DNA from: Syntrophobacter sp. SbD1
GTDB lineage: Bacteria > Desulfobacterota > Syntrophobacteria > Syntrophobacterales > Syntrophobacteraceae
Assembly: GCA_900290365.1 (NCBI GenBank)
Contig: OMOE01000109.1
Coordinates: 1 to 56,843 of the forward strand
DNA length: 56,843 nucleotides
Direction of reading: 5' to 3'
Made by a program: the position numbers and the translations under genes. Below are positions 42,810-50,544 of this stretch, in pieces (the first letter of the stretch is position 1; each line of letters starts with the position of its first letter). Below the pieces are notes generated by a model that worked only from the letters and a program-made list of their open reading frames with translations, searched no databases and had not been told where the DNA came from.

Positions 42810-44008
42810 GGAGCCACCATGTTCAATGTGAAAGCCTGTTTAGCCTGTTGGCCGTTGACTCTTAGAATCGCAAAGCAAGCGCCGGGAGGCACGGCGTCGG
42901 TCTCTGCCATGACGAATTGCAGCCGGCTCTGATCAGCCTGTATAGATGCAGGATCGGGAGAGTCAAGCAGTGTGGCCACAGCGCCATTTCTGACCAATGC
43001 GAACTCGACATAATCTCTCTGGCTCCCCAGCAGCTTGCCCGTGAGCGCGATCGTCGCATAGACATTTGGGGGATTGCTAGTTGAAACGGCAATCGACACG
43101 ATGGTCATGCCGGATAGGGTCGGCAAAAGAGAAACACCGATCAATCCGCTGGAAATGGAGAGTCCGCTTGCCAGTGTCTGGCTGACCGAGACAGAGACAC
43201 TGCCGGCGGACATGATCGTTGGATCGATATCGCTCACCACGGCGGAAAGCGCCTGTGGGTTCTGCATATTCGGTGTCAGGACGGCCGAGCCAAAGTTCAC
43301 TGTGAGGCCCGCTGCATCGAGGCCGTCTCCCAGTAGCGTAAGGGTATCGCCGAGTTCGACGGCCGGTGGCTGTACGCCGTCGATTTGAGGCCCCTTGCCC
43401 GGCAGGACAAAATTTTGCACTCCTGCCAATCCGATCCTGGTGCCGAGTTGATAATTGACTCCCACTAATTGCATGCCTGCAGGCAATTGGGGTTGAGCTA
43501 TCAAAACGGGTCGAACCTGAAATGCAGCCGAGCAGCGATACTTGTCATCCGGGCCCTGCATCAACCGGGAGAGTAAATCAGGCGTCGCCTGGTCGAACGT
43601 AAGCTTCAATGGCTCGGGATTGTCGGAAAGCGCCGTGTATCCCACCAGGGCCGGAAGTGCGTCTCCGACCCCCATGAGCACTTGCAGGCCTTGGCCTAGT
43701 AGATCATGGCTATCGGTGGTATCACTTTCCCCATTTTGATCGAAGGTGGTCAACAGATAGCGCAGCACCATCCACAGCGGCGGTTGGCTGCCCGGCGTGA
43801 GCGCAGTGTTGCGCAATGCGGCATCGATTTCGACTTCATACAAAAACAAGTTGATTCGAGGGCTCGTTTGGGTGCCGGTGGTTTCCACCTGTGGACGTTG
43901 CACTGTGATCACGGGGGCGGGATGCACCCTAGACAGGCCAGATGTCAGGATGCCCGAGATAAATCGGCTCACCTGACCAATTGCCAATCCTGTTTGCGAG
44001 AGCGCCAC
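42806..44008 (-). CDS. DUF4255 / Pvc16-type tail terminator (cap)
   Basis: 400 residues. The N-terminal ~190 residues are the DUF4255 domain: SPRINLFLYEVEIDAALRN, PPLWMVLRYLLT, LLGQGLQVLMG, and LKLTFDQATPDLLSRLM. Residues ~205-400 add an IPT/TIG-like beta sandwich pair (GPQIDGVQPPAVELGDTLTL, LTVNFGSAVLTPNMQNP), longer than the minimal Afp16 (~300 residues). The cap stops tube and sheath growth, so its extended outer domain may give a distinctive particle head. Confidence 0.9.
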   Translation of the reverse strand: MALSQTGLAIGQVSRFISGILTSGLSRVHPAPVITVQRPQVETTGTQTSPRINLFLYEVEIDAALRNTALTPGSQPPLWMVLRYLLTTFDQNGESDTTDSHDLLGQGLQVLMGVGDALPALVGYTALSDNPEPLKLTFDQATPDLLSRLMQGPDDKYRCSAAFQVRPVLIAQPQLPAGMQLVGVNYQLGTRIGLAGVQNFVLPGKGPQIDGVQPPAVELGDTLTLLGDGLDAAGLTVNFGSAVLTPNMQNPQALSAVVSDIDPTIMSAGSVSVSVSQTLASGLSISSGLIGVSLLPTLSGMTIVSIAVSTSNPPNVYATIALTGKLLGSQRDYVEFALVRNGAVATLLDSPDPASIQADQSRLQFVMAETDAVPPGACFAILRVNGQQAKQAFTLNMVAP

Positions 44009-44029
44009 GGCCTCTTCTCCTGCCCCTGG

Positions 44030-45103
44030 TTATCGATCCAGAAAACTTCGCACCCATCGATTGCCGGTATCGCGGGCGGGACGGGATAGTCGAGTCGCCG
44101 GTCGATTCGGTGCGTTTGCCGCCGGCTGCGACTCAACCTGCACGATGATTGAGCCGATGTTAAGACGTACATCATTGTCCCTGCCCCCCTGCACTCTGGA
44201 CCGTCCCTCGGAATGCATATCGAGTGACTGTTTTCCGGGCTTGGCCTGTAGTTCCATCTGGTACCGCAGTTCGAGTTCCTGTTGGCGGCGTGCAATTTCA
44301 GCAAACACCGATTTCAGAGTGGCCCCCGCTTCCGTGCGGGCCTGCGCGGCAAGCTCGGCGCCATAATGCCGGGCAAGACCAGCTCCATATGGCCCGGGGG
44401 ACTCGAGGAACTCCATCGCAGGCGAAGCAGGACTCGCCGTCTGTGATTTTACGGATGCCTTGCCGGAAGGCGGCGCCAATTTCTCCACCTGATTGCGGGT
44501 CGGTGCCAGGTGGTCGCCAACATGATCCTTGATATTGAAGTCCGCCTGCAGCGGCCTAACAACTCGACCCGAAGCGACTTTGTCCTGAACTGTTTCATGT
44601 GACGCAGCACGCCCTTCTTGTGCTCCTACCGTATGCTTGGGGGCTGTCACCAACTCTGCATCTGGATGCTCAAAGTCTCGCTTTGGTAGAATGGCGGTTC
44701 GACTGGGAGCGACTCTCCTGCGAACCGTCTCTTGCGGCGCGGCACGCTGTGGGAATGCTCCTGTCGTATGCTTCGGGGTTGCGGCCAGCTCCATTGTCTC
44801 AGGATGCTCTTCTATCTCAAATTCTCGCTGTGGCGGTTCGGCAGTTCCACCGGGAACGACTTTCTCGTCAACCATCTTATGCGGTGCGGCACGCCGCACT
44901 TCCATCTCGTACTTCGGCTCCGCAAGCGGTTCCGTTGCTGTGACCTCATATTCCCCCCTGGATATCGGGTCTTCACTGGGTACCGCCGGCAAATCGACGA
45001 CGCTTTCCTGAACCAACAGATCGACTTTTGGCAGCCAGGAGGGGCTGCGTGAGGGCATCACCCTGGCCCTGGTTTCCTGTGAGAGGCGGGAGAGATATCG
45101 CAT
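44030..45103 (-). CDS. Repeat-rich, largely disordered eCIS linker protein
   Basis: 357 residues, rich in Glu, Pro, Ala and Arg. Three degenerate repeats begin at residues 71, 120 and 165 (RAAPHKMVDEK, RAAPQETVRRR, RAASHETVQDK), 45-49 residues apart, the first two ending in APKHT-like TPKHTTGA/APKHTVGA. A helix follows (~240-285, AAQARTEAGATLKSVFAEI) and then DVRLNIGSIIVQVES (312-324), a short strand motif recurrent in eCIS proteins. No other tape-measure candidate exists in the operon. Most of the protein would be extended and could set tube length or tether cargo; this is inference. Confidence 0.75.
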   Translation of the reverse strand: MRYLSRLSQETRARVMPSRSPSWLPKVDLLVQESVVDLPAVPSEDPISRGEYEVTATEPLAEPKYEMEVRRAAPHKMVDEKVVPGGTAEPPQREFEIEEHPETMELAATPKHTTGAFPQRAAPQETVRRRVAPSRTAILPKRDFEHPDAELVTAPKHTVGAQEGRAASHETVQDKVASGRVVRPLQADFNIKDHVGDHLAPTRNQVEKLAPPSGKASVKSQTASPASPAMEFLESPGPYGAGLARHYGAELAAQARTEAGATLKSVFAEIARRQQELELRYQMELQAKPGKQSLDMHSEGRSRVQGGRDNDVRLNIGSIIVQVESQPAANAPNRPATRLSRPARDTGNRWVRSFLDR

Positions 45104-45106
45104 ATG

Positions 45107-45940
45107 CTAGACAACCGTTTCTTCGATGAGATCGAGATAAGTCCGGCGCCGCCATTCCGGTAAATCGAGAATCTCGCGTTCGCTCCAGTGGTATCGGGAG
45201 GCCAGGCAATGCACATCTTCGATCAGCACTCGCTGACAGCGGGATAAGCGTTCCAGCGCCGAACCGACCAGGTCGGGATACACTTTTGAACTGAAGCCGC
45301 AGTGCGGACAAGCGACGCTGACATGAAAGGCGAGCAAAGGATCGAAGCTGTCCATCACTTCGTCAATGGCGACCGAAACCGAGTCCACGCTCACGCCCTT
45401 CGCGAGCAGTTCTTCGAGCGAGGGGCGAACGAGAATCGAACTCAACATGGTTTCAAATTCCGACTCGACCGGTTGCTTCAGCCACTCAATCTGATCGTGC
45501 CCTGTCGGCCTGCGCAGCAAGGCCTCCACACTCCCGATACAGGCAGTCACCGTCTGCAGTTCACGCTGTTCGCTGTTCAGCGAGACGATCTGTTCCACGG
45601 CCAATTCAAACTCGCTCTCCTGCATGCATTCCCCGGAAGAGCAACGCACTTGCCAGGAGAGGGGATTGGGATCGGCCAGAGCCGCAAGCTCAAGAAGCGC
45701 CTCAATCCGCATTCCGACCGGCATATCGAGCAAAAGGTCCCGGTCGACAGGCTCCTGCTCAGCATCATGAAAACACTTGGCGAGCAGTTCGGTGATAAGC
45801 TCCGGCCGTCGCGACAGTCGAAAATCGACTGTCAAATCTTCCGCTGAAACTCCGAACGGCCGCATACCGCATGGAATGCCCGCATTCTTCCCAGTGATAA
45901 GCCATTGCGGCAGGAATGGGAATTCCGGTACAGTTGCCAT
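45107..45940 (-). CDS. T4-type baseplate hub/chaperone-like eCIS protein
   Basis: 277 residues. The pattern resembles the T4 baseplate protein family used in actinobacterial and other eCIS operons: an N-terminal FPFLPQWLITGK segment, a central all-alpha part, a zinc-ribbon-like pair (VRCSSGECM, and CPHCGFSSKV), and a closing helix-turn SRYHWSEREILDLPEWRRRTYLDLIEE found in DUF6760-type proteins. Probably aids baseplate assembly. It lies 3 nt upstream of the linker gene, so coupled. Confidence 0.78.
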   Translation of the reverse strand: MATVPEFPFLPQWLITGKNAGIPCGMRPFGVSAEDLTVDFRLSRRPELITELLAKCFHDAEQEPVDRDLLLDMPVGMRIEALLELAALADPNPLSWQVRCSSGECMQESEFELAVEQIVSLNSEQRELQTVTACIGSVEALLRRPTGHDQIEWLKQPVESEFETMLSSILVRPSLEELLAKGVSVDSVSVAIDEVMDSFDPLLAFHVSVACPHCGFSSKVYPDLVGSALERLSRCQRVLIEDVHCLASRYHWSEREILDLPEWRRRTYLDLIEETVV

Positions 45941-46015
45941 TATTCCTCGCAGACGGCAGGTAAAGCCTGCTCCGGTTGTGTTATACTGAAACGGTCCTGC
46001 CCGTGCCCATCCGGG

Positions 46016-46522
46016 TTAATGCGATTCGTTGGGTTCAGTAGCGCTCAGGTCGCGCTCCCAGCCTTCCATCTCAATCTTGATCGACTCGATGGCAATCGCA
46101 TTTGCGCTGGAGTCCAACGCCGGAACCGCCTGGTATTCACTCACCCAGCAGCCATGCAGCAAATAACGGCGTGCGACTTGGCCTTTTTCGTTCAGCACTT
46201 CCAGAGCCAATTCCTTCCGGAAGTTCACCAAGTCCATCGCCGTGTCGCCTGCATAAGGATGTACCTTGTTGGCCCAGGCTTCAAAGTCCAGGTCCCATGT
46301 GATCCCCCGCTCCAACGTGATTGAGTCGTAAGTCGTGCGACCGGGCGTTTTGTGGTCCACGCTATTCTCAGCGCCGCTATGGTGAGTAATCACATTGGTC
46401 GCGCGTTTGAGCACGGTAGTCTTCAGAACGCCGAGCACCGTCTTGCCGTCCCATTTCAATTGGAACTTGTAGGTCTTATAGGGGTCGATGCGATTTGCAT
46501 TGACTTGAAATCCGTTAGGCAT
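46016..46522 (-). CDS. eCIS inner-tube protein (gp19-like)
   Basis: 168 residues. DPYKTYKFQLKWDGKTVLGVLKT, KTPGRTTYDSITLERGITWDLDFEAWANKVH and IKIEMEGWERDL are the phage tail tube/Hcp-like pattern of Afp1/5. It stacks as hexamers inside the sheath and forms the channel for the effector. Starts 16 nt after the sheath stop. Only one tube gene is present, whereas Afp has two. Confidence 0.92.
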   Translation of the reverse strand: MPNGFQVNANRIDPYKTYKFQLKWDGKTVLGVLKTTVLKRATNVITHHSGAENSVDHKTPGRTTYDSITLERGITWDLDFEAWANKVHPYAGDTAMDLVNFRKELALEVLNEKGQVARRYLLHGCWVSEYQAVPALDSSANAIAIESIKIEMEGWERDLSATEPNESH

Positions 46523-46538
46523 CGTCCACTCCAGTTCT

Positions 46539-48941
46539 TTAACTAAGGTTTCCGATAATCTGCTGGATCGTGATCACTACGAATTCTGCCGGCATCAGCG
46601 GAGCGAAGCCCACGATTATATTGACTATGCCCTGGTCGATGTCTGCCTGCGTTGTGGTTTCCGAATCACACTTGACAAAGAACGCCTGATCGGGTGTGGT
46701 CCCCTGAAATGCGCCCTGTTTGAAAAGACCCATCATGAAGGCGTTAATGTTCATACGGATCTGCGCCCACAGCGGCTCATCGTTTGGTTCGAAAACGACC
46801 CACTGCGTCCCCCGATAAAGCGACTCTTCGAGAAAAAGAGCCATACGGCGCACCGGGATGTAAGTCCATTGCGACCCTGAGTTGTCGTATCCGTCCACGG
46901 TGCGCGCTCCCCAGACCAAGTATCCGGCGGGCATGCTCCGCAGACAGTTCACCCCCAGAGGATTGAGCACTCCGTTTTGCTTGTCGGTCAGGACTACTTC
47001 GAGACCGGTCACTCCGGTAAGGGCCGCATTGGTCCCCGCCGGCGCCTTCCACACGCCGCGCGATGCGTCGGTCGCCGCATAAACGCCGGCGATCATTCCC
47101 GACGGCCCTATATAACGCAGGGTCCCGTTGTCATTGATTTGAATACGAGGATAGTAGACCGCGCAATTGATATCCGGAGCGCCTATGGCGCTGCGAAAGG
47201 TCTGCACATCGGAACTCTGAGCCGCCAGAAGGGGAGGATTGCCCTGTGTGGTCCATCGCGAAGGTGCATCAAGCAACAGGAATGCGCGTCTATTCTGGCA
47301 GTAGACAGCAGCAGCCGATCTTATCGCCTGCCATTCACTGTCATCTTTCGTCTCGATTCCATCACCTGGAATGACCATGATATTGAAAAGATCGACTGAG
47401 TCGAGCGCGTAGAAACCCGTGCGCGCTTGTTCATTGCCGATATAATCGGCCTGAGTGGGAGGGTTGCCGTCACTTGGCGCCACCTTCACATTGCAGTAGG
47501 GCCCGTTACTGCTCGCAGCCAGGGAATAACTCGCCACATTGGCCAGAAAGCCTTTACTCAGGTCCACAGCATGGGATCCTCCGGTCACCGCAAGAGAGAA
47601 ATTGTCCGTCCATTGTGGCCCGTTGGGATTTAGATTCTGAACAAGAATCCGATAGCCGGCGAGGAGCGCCTGATATCCGGAGACTTTGTTGATTTGGTTC
47701 ACAATAAGTTGGAGGTTCTCGCGAACACCATCGTGATCACTTGTGCCTCCAGCCCCTTGCCAGAAGAGTGGACCTCCGCTTGTCAGGCTGATTGACTGCG
47801 ATACGCCGTTGATGGTCACCTGGCTCACATCGGTCAGATTTGCCTGGGCCAGTTGATCTATAGCGAACATAATTTCACTAGTAGGATTGCCTGAAGAGTC
47901 GGTGCCTGAAAAGAAGATGCCGTTCGGTGCCGGGCGAAGATCAGAGTAGAGCGCAACCTCGATCCCCCCCTGGTTGACTCCCAGCATCAAAGCCTGCGCA
48001 ATATCATTTGAAGTGGCCGGAATTACCTGCACACTGGTCTTTGCCGTTCCAGTCGAAGTAATGACCAAAAAGTCAGAATTGTCTTGAGCACTCACAGCAA
48101 CTTGGTAGCCGGAGACTGTGCCCAACGCATTATTGATCGTGTCCGCGATGTACTGAAAAGTGGTTGTATCAGATGCATTTGCTGCTTTTAGTGCAGTCAG
48201 GCTCAGATTGACGGGAGTCCATGGACCTCCGTCAACGCTGATCTGAAAGCTTCCCTGCCCGGAGCTGGGAAAACCGCCCGCGATTGCAGTATTCCAATCA
48301 GTCCATGTACCGTATATGGGCGAAAGGCCGCGAGCTACACTGTACCCGGCTTGGGGAATTTTACCGCCTGAGATGCTGCTGGTAGTGGTAAGTCCGGTCG
48401 TCGAAGCTGTCAGTAATTGTGAGGATTGGTTGATGAAATCGCGAGCATAACGGGGAGATCCAGGGTCCATCGAAAGATTCCCGAACGATTCCGACTGCAC
48501 CATGTTGCCGCCGCTGGTGAGCGTCGCTTTGAGGTTAAAGGTGCTGTCCGGCGTCGGCGTGTTGTAATCCACGGTAAACGAAATGCCGGCGCCCCAAAGT
48601 CCAGGTGACGCTGCGCTTAACTGCAGGACCGGATCTTTATTCAGATCGAGAAGCGCGATCTGCGCCGCCTGAGCCCCGCTGGCTAAGCGCACCACAAAAC
48701 AATCCGAGCCGCCGTTGGCGAAAAACTGTTGCACACTCTGCGCCAGGTTTGCCCCAGCGACAGGAGCGCCAAAGTTTCTCGTGTAATCCGAATAACTCAA
48801 GCATTCAACGGGAATGTTGACAGGACCCATTGCAGCCTGGCCGAAAAACGCCCCAATCGAGGTAGCGACTCCGGTGATGGTGTGAACGCCGCTAGGTGCT
48901 TCGACAATGTATACGCCTGGGTACGTGAGGGTAACTGGCAT
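46539..48941 (-). CDS. eCIS contractile sheath protein
   Basis: 800 residues. The N-terminal LTYPGVYIVEAPSGVHTITGV and the C-terminal sheath core (EPNDEPLWAQIRMNINAFM, FKQGAFQGTTPDQAFFVKCD, QGIVNIIVGFAPLMPAEFVV) are the canonical tail sheath family. An inserted ~450-residue domain is responsible for its unusual length; Afp2-4 are about 350-480 residues. AAAGGAG precedes the ATG by 11 nt. As the first gene of the operon it should sit directly behind the main promoter. Confidence 0.95.
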   Translation of the reverse strand: MPVTLTYPGVYIVEAPSGVHTITGVATSIGAFFGQAAMGPVNIPVECLSYSDYTRNFGAPVAGANLAQSVQQFFANGGSDCFVVRLASGAQAAQIALLDLNKDPVLQLSAASPGLWGAGISFTVDYNTPTPDSTFNLKATLTSGGNMVQSESFGNLSMDPGSPRYARDFINQSSQLLTASTTGLTTTSSISGGKIPQAGYSVARGLSPIYGTWTDWNTAIAGGFPSSGQGSFQISVDGGPWTPVNLSLTALKAANASDTTTFQYIADTINNALGTVSGYQVAVSAQDNSDFLVITSTGTAKTSVQVIPATSNDIAQALMLGVNQGGIEVALYSDLRPAPNGIFFSGTDSSGNPTSEIMFAIDQLAQANLTDVSQVTINGVSQSISLTSGGPLFWQGAGGTSDHDGVRENLQLIVNQINKVSGYQALLAGYRILVQNLNPNGPQWTDNFSLAVTGGSHAVDLSKGFLANVASYSLAASSNGPYCNVKVAPSDGNPPTQADYIGNEQARTGFYALDSVDLFNIMVIPGDGIETKDDSEWQAIRSAAAVYCQNRRAFLLLDAPSRWTTQGNPPLLAAQSSDVQTFRSAIGAPDINCAVYYPRIQINDNGTLRYIGPSGMIAGVYAATDASRGVWKAPAGTNAALTGVTGLEVVLTDKQNGVLNPLGVNCLRSMPAGYLVWGARTVDGYDNSGSQWTYIPVRRMALFLEESLYRGTQWVVFEPNDEPLWAQIRMNINAFMMGLFKQGAFQGTTPDQAFFVKCDSETTTQADIDQGIVNIIVGFAPLMPAEFVVITIQQIIGNLS

Positions 48942-49022
48942 AACTTGCTAAACTCCTTTAATCTAGACGTTTCTCCCGCCATCCGATGGGGGATGACTGC
49001 AACCACCTACAACTGTTCCTCA

Positions 49023-49255
49023 TCAGGGCAGATTGTTCAGAATTGCGGTTCCATCCGGCGTCCCGAGCCCTGTGCACGCATCCCATCCGGGTCCCGCGTT
49101 ATAGCCATTTACCGCCGCTCCATTAATGGCGTTTGTGCCGACCGTGACGTCACGAACCACGCCCTTGCCAACATTGGCGTACAGAAACGGATTATGGAAA
49201 CGGGTAAACCGGCGTTCGCCTGATAGTCGGGTACCGGAAACATCTGACGACGCCT
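49023..49255 (-). pseudogene. Frameshifted, internally deleted sedolisin (peptidase S53) remnant
   Basis: The first frame begins near 49243 (MFPVPDYQANAGLPVS), matching the conserved FP-x-P-x-YQ segment after the GGGxS loop of sedolisins. It then shifts to the frame ending at TGA 49023-49025, which reads NPFLYANVG, DVTVGTNAING and YNAGPGWDACTGLGTPDG, the C-terminal calcium-site motif of the family. The ~80 residues between them, including the catalytic GTSxxxP serine loop, are missing. The gene is therefore dead. It lies only 82 bp upstream of the sheath ATG, on the same strand. Confidence 0.8.
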
Positions 49256-49878
49256 TTACACAATGACATGCCCCTCGGGCGATCGTTCAGAAACGCTCTG
49301 ACTTATTTCGCCTGCGATATTTTCATGATGAAAATAGTTGTGAATACAACCAACACTACCGACGCAACGGTTTGAGCTGCTAAACTAACCTGAAAAAGGC
49401 TATCCAAAGGCTAACGCGGAATTAGGTTTTGAAATCACTTGGAAAACGGTTGACATATCTCAAATTGAAATGAATTGGATAATGCCGTCTTCCACCGATG
49501 GCAAAATAATATTCATCGATACTCTTGGATGCAACCCCTGTTACCGCAATGTAACAAAAATCTCATTGCAAACTCTTCATTTGCATATGAAAATTTTGAT
49601 CAAGCTCGAAACTTTGTGTGGCTGGAAGTCAATCCACAAGGCCAGTTCATCTTCTTGGAACCCTTTACCGGGATTAAATTTATCGAACATTAGGGCCCTG
49701 CAATCCTTTTAAACCGTCCAGGAATTCTGCAATACCTTTTGCATTACATGGACAGAATGTTGTCCGGTTGGGGTGTGCCCAGCCAGACAAATAGCGATGG
49801 TCCATTGCGTACCATTTTCCCATTGCGTGCGCAGCCGCCTGTCGATTACAATTATACGCAAACGAAGGGAGCCATATC
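49256..49878. other. AT-rich intergenic region upstream of the eCIS operon
   Basis: About 620 bp with lower GC than its surroundings and no credible ORF. It contains a 19-bp perfect palindrome (49318-49336) and a GTTGT-GAAT-ACAAC inverted repeat (49337-49350), and toward its right end the thioesterase promoter region. A TTGACA (49450-49455) has no well-spaced -10. Confidence 0.65.
49318..49350. promoter_or_regulatory. Two adjoining perfect inverted repeats (candidate operators)
   Basis: TATTTTCAT-G-ATGAAAATA at 49318-49336 (9-bp arms) is followed without gap by GTTGT-GAAT-ACAAC (49337-49350, 5-bp arms). Placed 377-409 bp upstream of the sheath ATG. No T-run in either orientation, so not terminators; they look like protein-binding sites. 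Confidence 0.55.
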
Positions 49879-50301
49879 TTGTCCACACGCATTGAAACCT
49901 ACCGTGGCTTCGTCTATCCGTGGTCGATTGACCACATAGGTCACATGAATGTCCAATTCTACACAGGGCGCTTCGATGAAGCTTCGTGGCACTTCCTTGC
50001 CAACCTGGGCTTGACGCCAGGATTTCTGAAGGACAACCAGCGTGGCCTTGTCGCCCTTGAGCAGCGCTCGAAGTACATGCAGGAAGTCCTGGTGGGCTCT
50101 TTGCTGGACATCCAAACGGAACTTCTGGAAATCAAGAGCAAGACGATTCGATATCAGCATTACATGCGCAACAGCGAATCCGGCGAGGACGTTGCGACTA
50201 TGGAACTGATCATTGCGTATATCGACACGGTAGCAAGAAAGGCGACACCCCTGCCTGACCTGGCGATAAAAAGGGCCAAGGCAATGATGGACGTCCGCTA
50301 G
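49879..50301 (+). CDS. Acyl-CoA thioesterase, 4HBT hotdog fold
   Basis: 140 residues. TTG start at 49879 with AAGGGAG 8 nt upstream. DHIGHMNVQFYTGRFDEASWHFL contains the D-x-x-x-H-x-N segment of the YbgC/4-hydroxybenzoyl-CoA thioesterase family with the catalytic Asp; MQEVLVGSLLDIQTELLEIKSKTIRYQHYMRN is the long hotdog strand set. Hydrolyses an acyl-CoA; chain preference not predictable. Cytoplasmic. Confidence 0.88.
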   Translation: MSTRIETYRGFVYPWSIDHIGHMNVQFYTGRFDEASWHFLANLGLTPGFLKDNQRGLVALEQRSKYMQEVLVGSLLDIQTELLEIKSKTIRYQHYMRNSESGEDVATMELIIAYIDTVARKATPLPDLAIKRAKAMMDVR

Positions 50302-50544
50302 ATATCTTCGACAGCACTCGCCAAGAGGCATCCGATGCCTGTTCGCTCCTATCCTTCGCGCTCTTCGTGACCAAAAAAGCGCCAGAATCTAAAGTCAACA
50401 GCATTGGGCCAGACCCCGTTGCGCCGTTCAGGGTTCCACACCACTGGTATTGGTTTCCAGTTGCGGCTATGCTGCGCCTGGTTAACCGTGGTAAAAGGAA
50501 TTGACATCCCCGACTGTCTCTTACGGAGAAGGAGCCTGAACGCT

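Larger units (their letters stand above)
19403..48941 (-). other. Extracellular contractile injection system (eCIS) locus
   Basis: About 29.5 kb, every gene on the minus strand, most junctions overlapping by 1-4 nt or separated by less than 20 nt. Core parts present: sheath, tube, cap (DUF4255), AAA+ ATPase, LysM-type hub, gpD/gpV spike, PAAR-like tip, gp25, two gpJ-like wedges, tail protein I, plus DUF4157 effector. The DUF4255 + AAA+ + DUF4157 combination is diagnostic for Afp/PVC/MAC-type eCIS rather than a phage or T6SS: there are no capsid, portal, terminase, lysis or TssJLM genes. No tape measure or fibre protein of known type is apparent. Confidence 0.93.

Noticed and set aside
49056..49066. 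CGTCCCGA as a possible attR for tRNA-Pro
   Set aside because: Only 8 bp match the tRNA 3' end, and the site lies inside the sedolisin remnant; expected by chance.
49470..49712. AT-rich short open frames upstream of the thioesterase
   Set aside because: No ribosome-binding site, no motif, and codon use unlike neighbours; treated as intergenic.
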